This document shows, piece by piece, positions 41,386 through 51,956 of a stretch of DNA of 64,000 nucleotides (the first letter of the stretch is position 1; each line of letters begins with the position of its first letter). The notes below the pieces were generated by a model that was not told the DNA's origin, ran no database searches, and saw only the letters and a list, made by a program, of their open reading frames with translations. The stretch is taken from NCBI RefSeq assembly GCF_004014805.1, contig NZ_ATDN01000003.1, forward strand, positions 100,551 through 164,550, read 5' to 3'. The position numbers and the translations under genes are program-made. Origin of the DNA: Mycolicibacterium elephantis DSM 44368. GTDB taxonomy: Bacteria > Actinomycetota > Actinomycetes > Mycobacteriales > Mycobacteriaceae.

Positions 41386-42587
41386 TGTCCAAGTCGGCCG
41401 CGGCCATCTTGCACGCTGACCTCGACTCGTTCTACGCGTCCGTCGAGCAGCGCGACGACCCGGCGCTGCGCGGTCGGCCCGTGATCGTGGGAGGCGGCGT
41501 CGTGTTGGCGGCGAGCTACGAGGCGAAGGCCTACGGCGTGCGCACCGCGATGGGCGGGCGTCAGGCCCGGCAGCTGTGTCCCCACGCCGTCGTCGTGACC
41601 CCGCGCATGTCGGCGTACACGGAGGCCAGCCGGGCGGTGTTCGAGGTGTTCGAGGACACCACGCCCCTCGTCGAACCGCTCAGCGTGGACGAGGCCTTCC
41701 TCGACGTGTCCGGGCTGGGGCGGGTCTCGGGCACCCCGGTGGAGATCGCCGCGCGGCTGCGGGCCCGGGTCCGCGACCGGGTCGGGCTGCCCATCACGGT
41801 CGGCATCGCGCGCACCAAGTTCTTGGCGAAGGTGGCCAGCCAGGAGGCCAAGCCCGACGGGCTGCTGCTCGTGCCGCCCGACCGGGAACTGGCGTTCCTG
41901 CATCCATTGCCGGTGCGACGACTGTGGGGCGTCGGCGCCAAGACCGCCGACAAACTGCACAGCTACGGCATCCAGACGGTGGCCGACGTCGCCGAGCTCA
42001 GCGAGTCCACACTGGGCTCGCTGGTCGGCGGGGCGATGGGCAGCAGGCTGTTCGCGTTGTCGCGCAACATCGACCGGCGCCGGGTGGTCACCGGCGTGCG
42101 CCGCCGCTCGGTGGGTGCCCAACGCGCCCTCGGCCGGGCAGGCAACGCGATGTCGGCGGCCGAGGTCGACGCCGTCGTCGTCAACCTCGTCGACCGGATC
42201 ACCCGCCGGATGCGCAAGGCCGGTCGCACTGGACGAACCGTGATGTTACGGCTGCGGTTTGACGATTTCAGCCGGGCCACCCGCTCACACACCATGCCGC
42301 GCGCGACGGCGTCGACGGACGCGATCCTGGCCACGGCGCGGTCTTTGGTGGCGGCCGCCGCTCCGCTGATCGCCGAGCGGGGCCTGACGCTGGTCGGCTT
42401 CGCGGTGTCGGGCATCGACCGCGAAGGCGCACAACAGTTGGAGTTGCCGTTCGAGGAACACGCCGATCCGATCGCGCTCGCCGCCGCGGTCGACCAGGTG
42501 CGACGGCGGTTCGGGAATGCAGCGGTCACCCGCGGGGTGCTGCTCGGCCGCGATCCGGGCCTGGAGATGCCGCAGCTGCCGGACTAG
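41379..42587 (+). CDS. dinB3: Y-family DNA polymerase IV (DinB3-like)
   Basis: A 402-residue translesion polymerase. Catalytic carboxylates are in ILHADLDSFYASVE and LSVDEAFLDVSG; the steric-gate region is DSFYAS. The thumb and little-finger domains follow, with a C-terminal beta-clamp motif QQLELPF near residue 352. It corresponds by location, beside ethA/ethR, to M. smegmatis DinB3. ATG 41379 lies within a LexA palindrome; GTG 41385 is the alternative start. Either would leave a leaderless or near-leaderless message. Confidence 0.9.
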   Translation: MFVSKSAAAILHADLDSFYASVEQRDDPALRGRPVIVGGGVVLAASYEAKAYGVRTAMGGRQARQLCPHAVVVTPRMSAYTEASRAVFEVFEDTTPLVEPLSVDEAFLDVSGLGRVSGTPVEIAARLRARVRDRVGLPITVGIARTKFLAKVASQEAKPDGLLLVPPDRELAFLHPLPVRRLWGVGAKTADKLHSYGIQTVADVAELSESTLGSLVGGAMGSRLFALSRNIDRRRVVTGVRRRSVGAQRALGRAGNAMSAAEVDAVVVNLVDRITRRMRKAGRTGRTVMLRLRFDDFSRATRSHTMPRATASTDAILATARSLVAAAAPLIAERGLTLVGFAVSGIDREGAQQLELPFEEHADPIALAAAVDQVRRRFGNAAVTRGVLLGRDPGLEMPQLPD

Positions 42588-43015
42588 AAGAACTGCGCGG
42601 CAACAAATCCGGCGAACAGCACCGCGAACCCGCCGATCTCACCGACGATGAGCGCCACCATCCCGGCATGCAGGGCCGCGGTGGGGTGCTCGAACTGGTT
42701 GGTGGTGTCGCGGCGGGAGCCGTGGTTGATATAGCTCGCGATCGCGACGACGAAGAAGAACACCACCACCATCGCCGCGATCAGGTTCACCCACGCGGGC
42801 CAGCGGCTCAGTTCGACGAACACCGCGAGCAGCAGCGTGGCGAACGAGTACAGCAGCGCCGCGCGGTGCGCGATGTCCACATACGGGTGCGCCAGGTGGT
42901 TCTCCGCCGTGGCCATCTGCCGGTACTTCCACACGCCGAGCACCAGCGCCAGCAGGAAGATCAGCCCCGCGGCCAGCAGCGTGATCGTCGTGTCGATACC
43001 AAGGTCAGCGCGCAT
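42584..43015 (-). CDS. Four-span hypothetical membrane protein
   Basis: A 143-residue integral membrane protein from ATG 43013-43015. Four spans are visible (TITLLAAGLIFLLALVLGVW, LYSFATLLLAVFVEL, LIAAMVVVFFFVVAIASYI, MVALIVGEIGGFAVLFAGFV). The loop ENHLAHPYVDIAHRAALLY holds several His residues, and the segment NHGSRRDTTNQFEHP is polar. The family is not recognised. It is convergent with dinB3, with a four-base overlap. Confidence 0.75.
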   Translation of the reverse strand: MRADLGIDTTITLLAAGLIFLLALVLGVWKYRQMATAENHLAHPYVDIAHRAALLYSFATLLLAVFVELSRWPAWVNLIAAMVVVFFFVVAIASYINHGSRRDTTNQFEHPTAALHAGMVALIVGEIGGFAVLFAGFVAAQFF

Positions 43016-44658
43016 GCGCGGAGTGTATCCACCCCGGCTGACGCCGCCGCAGCAGCGTTAGCTCAGAGCTGCTGCTGCGTTTCCAGGAGCGCATAGATGT
43101 CTTCGGCTGAAACGATCGAAATGCCGTCCCTGACCGTGACGTAAACACTGTCGGCATCCACCGCGAAATCGATATCGCTTGGGTTGTTACCGACCTCGAT
43201 CGCTCCACGCACGCCGTACTCGGGGCTGACAACGCGGACGCTGCCGTCACCGCGGGTGGCGACGAGAATCACGTCACCCTCGCGCGTCGCGGCCACGCTT
43301 GACGGACGCGGCCCGACGTCGTCGAAGACGGCGATGACCTCGTCGGATTTCGTGTCGATGACGACCAAGTTGTCATTGAGCCCGTCGGTCACGTACGCCC
43401 GGTCGCCCACGACGGTGATGCGTTGATCCGCAATGTACCAATAATTCCAGTCACCTTCATACACCACCTTGTACGTCCCGGTCGCGACGTCGACCGCGCC
43501 CACATCGTTGATGACGCTGCCGACGTACAGGGTCGTGTTGTCCTCGCTGACGGCGATGACTGCTGTCCGCAGAGCCACGTCGATGACCCGGTTATCCCCG
43601 GTTGCCGTGTCGATCACCGACACGGTGCCGTCCTGAAAGTTCGTCACGTACAGCGTGCCGCCGTCGGCGCTGAGCGCCATTGCCGTAGGTTGGCGAACCG
43701 CGCCGATCTCGGTCGAACGACCGGTTACGAGGTCCACCTTCCTCACCGCCGTGGCCTCAGCGCCGGACGAAGAGTTGGTGCCGACGTAGGCGTAGCGTCC
43801 GTCGCGGCTCATCGTGAAACCCGATGGCGTTACGCCGAGTTCGACGGTGTCGACCCACTCACGGGTGGCGCGGTCGACGATTCGCAGTTCACCACCGGTC
43901 AGCACATAGATTCGGTTCCCGTCGTCGGAGAGAAAGGTTTCCGACGGCCGCGCTCCGTCGTCGAACGTGATGGTGTCCGCGTCCTTCGCCGTGACGGTCA
44001 CGGTCGCGGTGGCCGAGCCACCTCTGCCGTCTCCGATGGTGTAGGTGAACGAGTCGGTACCATCGAAGTCGGGGGATGGCGTGTAGGTGACGACGCCATC
44101 GGTCAACTTGACCGTGCCGTTGCCCGCGGGGCCGACGGCGGTCACCGAGAGGTCGTCTCCGTCAGCGTCGGTGTCGTTTCCCAGCACGTCGATGACGTTG
44201 GTCGTGGAGTTTTCGTCGACCCGCACGATGTCATCAACAGCGACCGGGGCGTTGTTGACCGGGTCGACCGTCACATACACTGTGGCACTGGCGGTTCCGC
44301 CGTTACCGTCGGCGATGGTGTAGGTGAACGAATCGGTGCCGTGGAAGTCGACGTCCGGGGTGTAGGTGATGACACCGTCGGTCAACGTGACCGTCCCATT
44401 GCTTGCGGTGCCGACACCAGTCACCGTGAGCTCGTCACCCTCGACGTCGGTGTCGTTGCCCAACACATCGACCACAGTGGCGCCGGAATCCTCGTCAACC
44501 GTCACGAAGTCATCGACGGCCTCGGGAGCATCGTTGACCGGATTCACCGTCACATACACAGTGGCCGTGGCGGTTCCGCCGTTACCGTCGGCGATGGTAT
44601 AGGTGAACGAATCGGTGCCGTGGAAGTCGACGTCCGGGGTGTAGGTGATGACACCGTC

Positions 44659-44766
44659 GGACAACGGCACGGTCACGTTGACCGACGGTGTCATCACCTA
44701 CACCCCGGACGCGGACTTCCACGGCACCGATTCGTTCACCTACACCATCGCCGACGGTAACGGCGG
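44659..44766 (+). repeat. Inverted repeat copy 1 of the Ig-like unit
   Basis: 108 bases in the wrong (plus) sense, encoding [20 protein letters not shown] on plus. It is the reverse complement of 44778-44885 with two differences. Confidence 0.9.
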
Positions 44767-44777
44767 CCGTGGCGGTT

Positions 44778-44885
44778 CCGCCATTACCGTCGGCGATGGT
44801 ATAGGTGAACGAATCGGTGCCGTGGAAGTCCGCGTCCGGGGTGTAGGTGATGACACCGTCGGTCAACGTGACCGTGCCGTTGTCC
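44778..44885 (-). repeat. Correctly oriented repeat between the two inverted copies
   Basis: 108 bases in coding (minus) sense, the partner of the inverted copies on either side (106 of 108 identical to copy 1 reversed). Confidence 0.9.
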
Positions 44886-44977
44886 GACGGTGTCATCACC
44901 TACACCCCGGACGCGGACTTCCACGGCACCGATTCGTTCACCTACACCATCGCCGACGGTAACGGCGGAACCGCCAC
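44884..44977 (+). repeat. Inverted repeat copy 2 of the Ig-like unit
   Basis: 94 bases in plus sense; the 85 bases 44884-44968 are identical to 44682-44766. It abuts the N-terminal ORF and breaks it after the residues VGSADN. Confidence 0.9.
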
Positions 44978-46912
44978 GTTGTCCGCGGAGCCGACGGTAG
45001 TCACCGAGAGCGCGTCCCCGTCGACGTCGGTGTCGTTCCCCAACACGTCGATGACTTTCGCGCCGGAGTCCTCGTCGACCGTCACCGCGTCATCCTCAGC
45101 CTCAGGGGCGTCGTTGACCGGATTCACCGTCACATACACAGTGGCCGTGGCGGTTCCGCCATTACCGTCGGTAACGGTATAGACGAACGAATCGACGCCG
45201 TGAAAGTCACTTGTCGGCGTATAAGTGAACGAACCATCCTCGTTGAGCGAGACAATGCCATGCAGGGGTTGTTGGGCGAGCTGCACCGACAGGTCATCCC
45301 CGTCGACGTCGACGTCGTTGCCCAACACTCCCGGCGCGGGGATGTTCAGCGTCGTGTCCTCGTCGGTGGTGTACATGTCATCCGCCGGGGCAGGCGGATC
45401 CTGCTCGGCGGTCACCGTGACCGTCACGGTGGCGGTGGCGGTACCGCCCATGCCGTCGGAGATGGTGTAGGAGAACGAATCCGTGCCGTAGAAGTCCGCA
45501 TTCGGGGCGTAGGTGATGACCCCGTCGGTCAACGTGGCAGTGCCGTTCGCCGCGGACCCGACGGCGATGACCGCGAGGTCGTCACCGTCGAGATCGGTGT
45601 CGTTGTCCAACACGTCGATCACGGTTGCCCCGGAATCCTCAGCGACGGTGACGAAGTCGTCGACCGCCTCGGGGACGTCGTTGACCGGGTTGACCGTCAC
45701 AGTGACGGTGACGGTGCTGGCATGGCCGGCGTCGCCGCCGAACAGGACGGCCCACAGTCCCCGCAGCCCATGGACATGCAGGGGGCTCTCCTCATCGGAG
45801 ATCGTGTAGGTGAAGGTATCGGTGCCGTGGAAATCGGCATTCGGGGTGTAGGTCAGGGTGCCACCCTCGTAGGTCACCGTCCCGTTCTGCGGCTGGGTCA
45901 ACTCGGTCATGGTCACCACATCCCCGGCGACCGCGTCGGGGTCGGTGCCGGTGACGACATCGACGGTGATCGGCGTGTCCTCCGAAGTGGTGATGTCATC
46001 GACCACCGGGGTTGGCGTGCGGTTCAGGAGCATGTGCTGCCACTCGCGACGCACCCAGCCCAGCAACGCCCACGCCAACGGTGGCTCGGCAGGCGCCCCA
46101 GGTCCTGGCGCCACGAAGGGCGACAGCAGCGCGGCCATGACTGTGCTCGCAATCCCGACCACGTCGCTTGAGGTTTCCGTCGCCGTCGGGGTCGGCTCGT
46201 CCTCCACCAAGATCGTCGCCACCTGGACAGATTCGTCCACGAGGGTCTCAGCACTCACCCGGCTCGTCGATGACTCTGCCGGCTGCTGCTGTTCGGTCAG
46301 CTCGGAGGCGCGGGGATCATCGACGGGCTCGGCGACGGAAGCCATATCGTCGATACGCTCCGCGGCCTTCTCAACATCATCTGACGCGCCGCCCTGCAGG
46401 GCGGAGTCGCGTTGAGTGACTATTGATTCCGGCTCGACCGTAGCGGCCGTACTGTCCTGATCGTCGCCCTCGACGCCGTCGTGCTCGTCGGAGTCTTCAT
46501 ACTCGTCATCGTCGGTCGGCAGGGTGGTGTCGGTGGGCTGCCCGGCGTCGGCGGCGTCATCGGCATCCGAATCGAGACCGTCGCCGTCGTCTCCATCAGG
46601 CTCATCGTCGACGGTCCCGCTCTCGGTCTGCGTCGCAGCGGATTCTCCGCCGGCAGCCTGCCCCGATGATGAATCCGCGCCGTCACTCGACGACTCCCCC
46701 GAACTGGGCGAATCGCCCGCTGAACCCGGGTTGGCCCACGCCAATCCCGTCCCACCCGTCGCGACGGCGACGCCGACGCCCAACGCCACCGCCAAGGCGC
46801 CAACTCGACCTACATACCGCGCATAAGAAGCTGAATTTGCCGCGCGCTCCGCGCGGAAATTATGCCACTTGACGTTGCTGGAAAAACCCTCAATTTTGCT
46901 TGCGGCGACCAT

Positions 46913-47198
46913 CGAGTTACCCCTTTCCCCCGACCGCGCATTACAGCGGCGCGTTCACCCATCCCCGGATGCATTCAATGTGGCGACACTAGCAAGGTTG
47001 GTAAGCAGGTATAACGTTTTGGGATTAATTGCTTCAGAAACTGTCGCGAACCACGCGCGTACAGGCAGCATTACGCGAGCATGCGGAGTCGGACGCTTTT
47101 CAGGGCGCAATATTTATTGCAGATTCCGATTAGCTATCGACGCACGCGTTATAGCCACGGAGCGAATCGATGCGAACGCCGCTTACGGTAACGCCATT
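46913..47198. other. AT-richer intergenic region upstream of the repeat protein
   Basis: A 286-base gap, poorer in GC than its surroundings, with no convincing ORF. It probably holds the promoter of the minus-strand surface protein and the end of the PHP gene's transcription unit. No hairpin or operator was recognised. Confidence 0.5.
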
Positions 47199-48203
47199 TT
47201 ACGATTCAGTCCAGGCCAACAATTTGTCGGCCGGCCAGGTGTTGACGATCCGCTCCACGGGCACATCCACGTCAAGCGCACGTGAGGCGCCGTAGCCGAG
47301 AAACTCGAGCTGGCCGGGCGCATGCGAGTCGGTGTTGATAGAGAACACGCAGCCGATGTCCAGCGCCAGGTTCAGCAGTCGGGTGGGTGGATCGCGGCGT
47401 TCGGGCCGCGAGTTGATCTCGACGGCGGTGCCGTGCTCGGCACAGGCGGTGAACACCTTCTCGGCATCGAACTTCGACTCCGCCCGCATGCCGCGCCCGC
47501 CGGTGACCAGGCGTCCGGTGCAGTGTCCGAGCACGTCGGTGTGTGGATTGGCCACGGCCCTGAGCATGCGGCGCGTCATCGACGCTTCGTCCATCGCCAG
47601 CTTGGAGTGCACGCTGGCCACCACCACGTCGAGGCGTTCCAGCAGCTCCTCCTCCTGGTCGAGCGATCCGTCCTCGAGGATGTCGACCTCGATGCCGGTG
47701 AGGATCCGCATCGGCGCGACGGCCTCACGCAGTTCGTCGATCGCGTCGAGTTGCTTGCGCAGCCGGTCGGCGGACAGTCCGTTGGCCACTCGCAACCGCG
47801 GCGAGTGGTCGGTCAACGCGCAGTACTCGTGGCCCAAATCCCTTGCCGCCAGCATCATCTCTTCGATCGGCGCGGATCCGTCGGACCAGTTCGAGTGCAC
47901 GTGTAAATCGCCACGCAGCGCTGCGCGCACGTCGCCGCCACCGAGATCTGCTGCGTTGGAACGTAGTTCGACAAGCGCATCGGGCTCGCCTCCGGCCCAC
48001 GACTGTGCGATGACCTTTGCCGTCTTGGGCCCGATACCGGGCAGCGATTGCCAGGAGTTGGCCGCCCCATGGCGTTCCCGCTCCTCCGCGGACAGGCGTT
48101 CCACGATGTCGGCGGCATTCCGGTAGGCCATCACCCGGCGGGGGTCTTCTCGCGCGCGGTCCTTGTAGTAGGCGATCTGGCGCAGGGCGATGACGGGATC
48201 CAT
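47199..48203 (-). CDS. PHP-domain phosphoesterase with HhH motif (Rv3856c-like, PolX-type)
   Basis: A 334-residue cytosolic protein from ATG 48201-48203. An N-terminal helix-hairpin-helix (LPGIGPKTAKVIAQ) resembles that of DNA polymerase X, followed by a PHP metal-hydrolase domain: GDLHVHSNWSDG, ALTDHSPRLRVANG, GIEVDILEDG, VVASVHSK, CTGRLVTG and INTDSHAPGQLEFLGYG, providing the usual His/Asp/Glu tri-metal ligands. The polymerase part of PolX is absent. A 3'-end-processing or repair phosphatase role is likely but unproven. Confidence 0.88.
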   Translation of the reverse strand: MDPVIALRQIAYYKDRAREDPRRVMAYRNAADIVERLSAEERERHGAANSWQSLPGIGPKTAKVIAQSWAGGEPDALVELRSNAADLGGGDVRAALRGDLHVHSNWSDGSAPIEEMMLAARDLGHEYCALTDHSPRLRVANGLSADRLRKQLDAIDELREAVAPMRILTGIEVDILEDGSLDQEEELLERLDVVVASVHSKLAMDEASMTRRMLRAVANPHTDVLGHCTGRLVTGGRGMRAESKFDAEKVFTACAEHGTAVEINSRPERRDPPTRLLNLALDIGCVFSINTDSHAPGQLEFLGYGASRALDVDVPVERIVNTWPADKLLAWTES

Positions 48204-48349
48204 ACCTCCAGTGTGCCCGGTCAGGGCGCGCGCCATGCCGGGTCACGTCCCGTCAGACCCCCGATAGGGCCAACAGCTCGTCCATACGCGTGTCCTCGCA
48301 CGGCGTGGCCGCGCTCAGCTGGGCATCGGTCACGGTGGTCAGCGCGACG

Positions 48350-49828
48350 TCACAGATCGTTTCCGGCGTAGGACAGGTTGAAGCTCTTGTTGGTCAACGG
48401 GAAGTCGGGAACGATCGTGTCGGCCATCGCAACGGGAAGGGCCGGCCAGTTGAACCAGGACGGGTCGACGATCTTGGCCCGGGTGAGTTTCCCGTCGGCG
48501 CCCACCTCGACGCGGTGCACGATGGTGCCGCGCCAGCCCTCGACGATGCCGACACCGCTGGACGACCCACCGCGCCCGTCGACGGGTTCCTGGTATTCGA
48601 GCGAGCCGCTGTGTGACTCGATCAGCGCGCACGCCAACTCGACCGATGCGGCGAACTCGTCGCGTCGCACCGTGTATCGGGCGAGCACGTCCCCGGTGGT
48701 CGCGCCGACCTCGGTGACCGGAAGTTCGGTCGTCGGGTGGTCGACGCGGGCATCGGTGCGAACGCCGCTGGCCCGGGCGGCGTAGCCGAGACATCCCAAG
48801 GCGAGGGCGTCGTCCTTGGCGAGCACCGAGGTGCCTGCGAAGCGGTCGTAGACCACGTTGTTGCGCAGGGTGAGCTCGGTCACCTCGGCCAGGTCGGCCA
48901 CGATCTCCCGCAGCACGACGGGGTCGGGCAGCGTGCGCAGCACCACCCCACCGGGGCGGATGGCGCCCCGCAGCAGACGGTGGCCGGTCACCTCGGCGTT
49001 GAGGCGCAGGAGGCGTTCCTTGATCCGCAGCGCGTGGGTGTTGGCGATCCCGAGCGAGACGTCGTTGGCCAGGGCACCGAGGTCGGTGGCGTGGTTGTAG
49101 AGCCGCTCCAGCTCGACGACAAGGGCCCGGAGCCGGTGTGCGGTGTCGGGAAGCGTGATGCCGAGGGCGTCCTCGACGGCGAGGCTGTGGGCCAGCGCGT
49201 GGCCGGCCGAGGTGTCGCCGCTGACCCGTTCGGCCAGCGCCGCGCCCGCGCCGGCGGGTGTGCCCTCGAACAGCTTCTCCACGCCGCGGTGCACGAACCA
49301 CAGCCGGGCTTTGAGCCGCAGCACCGTCTCGCCGACCACCGAGAACCGGAAATGGCCCGGCTCGATCAGTCCGGCGTGTACCGGCCCCACCGGGATCTCG
49401 TACACGCCCGTACCCTCCACGGTGACGAACGGAAAACGCCCCCTCGGCTCGAATTCCGGTGGCGGGCCGGCGTCTTGGCGCATGGGATGCCAATCCTGCG
49501 GCCAGTGCGCGTGCCGGACCAACCGGCGGGGGCGCGGATGTCCAACCGGGCGAATCCCGTACAGGTCGGCCATCTCCCGCTCGAACCGGCTGGCCGGAAA
49601 CGACAGGTATGCCAGCGACGGCACTTCGGGATCGCCTGGCGGCAGGACGCATTCGAGTTCCACCCGACGGTCGGGGTGACCGGCGAGGAACAAATACACC
49701 GTCCGTAGCACACCGTCGCCGTCATCGTGCCCCGCCACCAGCGCGAGCCGGAACCCAGACCCGAAGAGCTCCTCGGCCTTGTCCCTGAGGGACTCTCGCG
49801 AGATACGATGCCGTACATAGCTTCTCAT
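48350..49828 (-). CDS. hycE: Hydrogenase-4/complex I large-subunit-like protein lacking Ni ligands (HycE-like, Rv0087)
   Basis: A 492-residue peripheral subunit. N-terminal residues 1-125 are a NuoC-like domain (LSFPASRFEREMADLYGI); the rest is a NuoD/HycE domain (GPVHAGLIEPGHFRF, HRGVEKLFEG, ELERLYNHATDLGAL). The first Ni-binding CxxC is replaced by ERVSGDTSAGHA and the C-terminal DPCxxC by NKSFNLSYAGNDL, so it cannot hold a NiFe centre. It is the last gene of the operon and overlaps the hycQ-like gene by four bases. The complex is more likely a redox-driven ion pump than a hydrogenase. Confidence 0.87.
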   Translation of the reverse strand: MRSYVRHRISRESLRDKAEELFGSGFRLALVAGHDDGDGVLRTVYLFLAGHPDRRVELECVLPPGDPEVPSLAYLSFPASRFEREMADLYGIRPVGHPRPRRLVRHAHWPQDWHPMRQDAGPPPEFEPRGRFPFVTVEGTGVYEIPVGPVHAGLIEPGHFRFSVVGETVLRLKARLWFVHRGVEKLFEGTPAGAGAALAERVSGDTSAGHALAHSLAVEDALGITLPDTAHRLRALVVELERLYNHATDLGALANDVSLGIANTHALRIKERLLRLNAEVTGHRLLRGAIRPGGVVLRTLPDPVVLREIVADLAEVTELTLRNNVVYDRFAGTSVLAKDDALALGCLGYAARASGVRTDARVDHPTTELPVTEVGATTGDVLARYTVRRDEFAASVELACALIESHSGSLEYQEPVDGRGGSSSGVGIVEGWRGTIVHRVEVGADGKLTRAKIVDPSWFNWPALPVAMADTIVPDFPLTNKSFNLSYAGNDL

Positions 49829-51294
49829 CGCAGCCCTCCGAGCAGGCTTGCGGCGTCGGCGAACAGCTCCGTGAGCGGACCCACCGTGATACCAAGGACG
49901 ATCGAGACCGCCACGCCCACCACCAGCGCCGCCGCCACCGAGCCGGGCACCGCGATCGCGGGCGCGCCGGCCGGTGCCGTCCCGAGCAGCATGCGACCCG
50001 AATTGCGCACGAGCGCCGTGAACGCGACCGCGACCAAGAGTATCGCCGCGGCGAGCGCCCAGGCCAAGCCGGCGTCGGCGAGCGAGCGCGCGATGGCGAG
50101 TTCACTGGCGAACATCGCGAACGGTGGCAACCCGAGCAGCACAATCAGTCCGACCGAGAACGACCCGCCGACCATCCGGGAGCGGCGCACCACCCCGCTG
50201 ATGTCACGGATCGCGGTGGAGTCGTGCGCGATCTGCAGCTGACCGCCCGCCAGGAACAGCACAGTCTTGCCGACACCGTGGGCGAACACGTGTAGCAGCA
50301 GGCCCGCGATCGCCAGCGGTGTGCCTGCCGCGGCGGCGATCGCGATCAGTCCCATGTTCTCCATCGACGAGTATGCGAGCATGCGCTTGACGTCGCCGGT
50401 GACCACCAACATCAGCGCGGAGATGAGCAGCGTCATCAAGCCGAGCACGATCAACCCGGTGCGCAGGAAGCCGGGCCCGGTCGCGGCATCGATGACCGGT
50501 TTGATGCGCAACAGCACCGAGAACGCCACGGCCAGAAGCACACCGCTCATCAACGCCGACACCGGCGCCGGGGCCTGGCTGTGGGCGTCGGCGAGCCAGG
50601 TGTGGAACGGGAACAGGCCGGCCTTGGCGCCGTAACCGATGAGCAGCAGCCCGCCCGCTAGGCGCGCCACGCCCGGATCGAGCCCGGCCGCGTACGCCGC
50701 GAGCACGTCGAGGTTGAGCGCCTGCGCCTCGGGTGCGCCCGCGTGCTGAGCGGCGAAGTACATCAGGACGGTGCCCAGCAGCGCCACCGCGATGCCCACT
50801 GAGCAGATCATCACGTACTTCCACGTCGCCTCCAGCGCGGCGCGGGTGCGACGGTGCCCGACAAGGAACGCGGTGACGACGGTAGTGGCCTCCACGGCGA
50901 CCCAGATCACCCCGATGTTGTTGGCGCTCACCGCAAGTGCCATCGCTGCGATGAACGCCGGAGTCAGGACGCCGTACAGCCGTGCACCGCCCGCATCGGT
51001 GTGACCGTGTTCGAGTTCGGCGCCGATGTAGCCGACGCTGGCCCATGTCGACAGGCTGGCCACCACGCCGATGACGATCAGCATGGTGACCGAGAGCGCG
51101 TCGGCGCGCAGCAGACCGCCCAGCGCCAGGTGCGGAGCGGACTCGACCCGGGTGGCGAGCACGATGCCGCAGACCAGCACGGTGACGGCCGAGACCAATG
51201 ACAGCGCCGCGGTCCAACGCCGCCATCCGGCAAGGAGATTCACCAGCGCCGCGGCGGCGGGCACGAGGACGGGGGCGAGCAGAAGTGTGGTCAT
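49825..51294 (-). CDS. hycQ: Antiporter-like proton-translocating subunit (HycQ/HyfF-like, Rv0086)
   Basis: A 489-residue protein with about fourteen membrane spans of the Mrp/NuoLMN type. Conserved helix motifs are visible: GLFPFHTWLADAHSQAPAPV (broken-helix/Lys region), MLAYSSMENMGLIAIAA and HVFAHGVGKTVLFLAGG. Ion-conducting Lys and Glu residues appear present (VEATTVVTAFLVGH, GYGAKAGLF). It begins at ATG 51292-51294 and shares stop/start bases with the preceding gene. Confidence 0.88.
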   Translation of the reverse strand: MTTLLLAPVLVPAAAALVNLLAGWRRWTAALSLVSAVTVLVCGIVLATRVESAPHLALGGLLRADALSVTMLIVIGVVASLSTWASVGYIGAELEHGHTDAGGARLYGVLTPAFIAAMALAVSANNIGVIWVAVEATTVVTAFLVGHRRTRAALEATWKYVMICSVGIAVALLGTVLMYFAAQHAGAPEAQALNLDVLAAYAAGLDPGVARLAGGLLLIGYGAKAGLFPFHTWLADAHSQAPAPVSALMSGVLLAVAFSVLLRIKPVIDAATGPGFLRTGLIVLGLMTLLISALMLVVTGDVKRMLAYSSMENMGLIAIAAAAGTPLAIAGLLLHVFAHGVGKTVLFLAGGQLQIAHDSTAIRDISGVVRRSRMVGGSFSVGLIVLLGLPPFAMFASELAIARSLADAGLAWALAAAILLVAVAFTALVRNSGRMLLGTAPAGAPAIAVPGSVAAALVVGVAVSIVLGITVGPLTELFADAASLLGGLR

Positions 51295-51956
51295 CAGTCC
51301 CGCAGCTCCTGCAGGCGATCGAGGTCGGCGCCGCCGAATGCCCGACGCAACCGGCCGGTCAGCACCCCGATGATCAGCACCACGAACAGCACGTCCAGCG
51401 ACGCGCCGAGTTCCACGATCAACGGCACCCCGGCGGTCAGCAGGAACGCCGCGGCGGTGATCCCGTTGTCCAGCATGAGAAAACCGGCCGCCTGCGACAC
51501 TGCGTGCCGTCGGGTGGCCATCACGAACAACGCGATGAGGATCACCGCGAACGCCGCGGGCACTGCGCTGACGACCGGGTCCGGCGACAGGTCGACCAGC
51601 GGGCGGGTGATCGCGAACGCCACGATGGTCAGCACGCCGGCGATCAGCAGCGAGGTAGCGGTGTTCACCAGCGGTGTCGCTTCACGCTGGGCCTCCTGCT
51701 CGGCGGCCAGCGCGCGAGCCAGCAGCCACGGCAGTACCCCGGCGCGCAGCACCAGCACCGCGACTCCCACGGCGACCAGCGCGATTTCGGCGTCGTGCAG
51801 ACCACGCACCACCGGAATCGCGGCCAGCGCCACGCCCTGCCAGGCCAGCAGGCGGACGATGGCACGCAGGTCACGCCGCCACACGATGAGCACCGCCGCC
51901 AGGGTGAGCCCGCCCGCGGCGAACCCGATGAGCGTGATGAAGTTCGAGTCGATCAT
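51294..51956 (-). CDS. hycP: Small membrane subunit (HycP/HyfE-like, Rv0085)
   Basis: A 220-residue protein with six or seven membrane spans from ATG 51954-51956. Its hydrophobic profile and C-terminal [19 protein letters not shown] match HyfE/HycP subunits, which resemble NuoK/MrpC. It lies between hycD and hycQ as in Mtb and overlaps both, indicating fixed stoichiometric production. Confidence 0.82.
   Translation of the reverse strand: MIDSNFITLIGFAAGGLTLAAVLIVWRRDLRAIVRLLAWQGVALAAIPVVRGLHDAEIALVAVGVAVLVLRAGVLPWLLARALAAEQEAQREATPLVNTATSLLIAGVLTIVAFAITRPLVDLSPDPVVSAVPAAFAVILIALFVMATRRHAVSQAAGFLMLDNGITAAAFLLTAGVPLIVELGASLDVLFVVLIIGVLTGRLRRAFGGADLDRLQELRD

Larger units (their letters stand above)
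43063..46912 (-). pseudogene. Secreted Ig-like tandem-repeat / beta-propeller protein, interrupted by inverted repeats
   Basis: Two minus-strand ORFs, 44942-46912 (N-terminal, 656 codons) and 43063-44697 (C-terminal, 544 codons), belong to one protein. It starts with a mycobacterial signal peptide (GALAVALGVGVAVATGG), then an acidic Ser/Asp-rich region, then about seven cadherin-like units of roughly 93 residues ([39 protein letters not shown]), and ends in a seven-blade YncE-like propeller (GTLYVTNFQDGTVSVIDTATG). Such proteins are large surface adhesins. Between 44659 and 44977 the repeat is present in alternating orientation, so no single frame passes. It could be a real rearrangement or a repeat misassembly; the true gene is probably longer. 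Confidence 0.75.
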
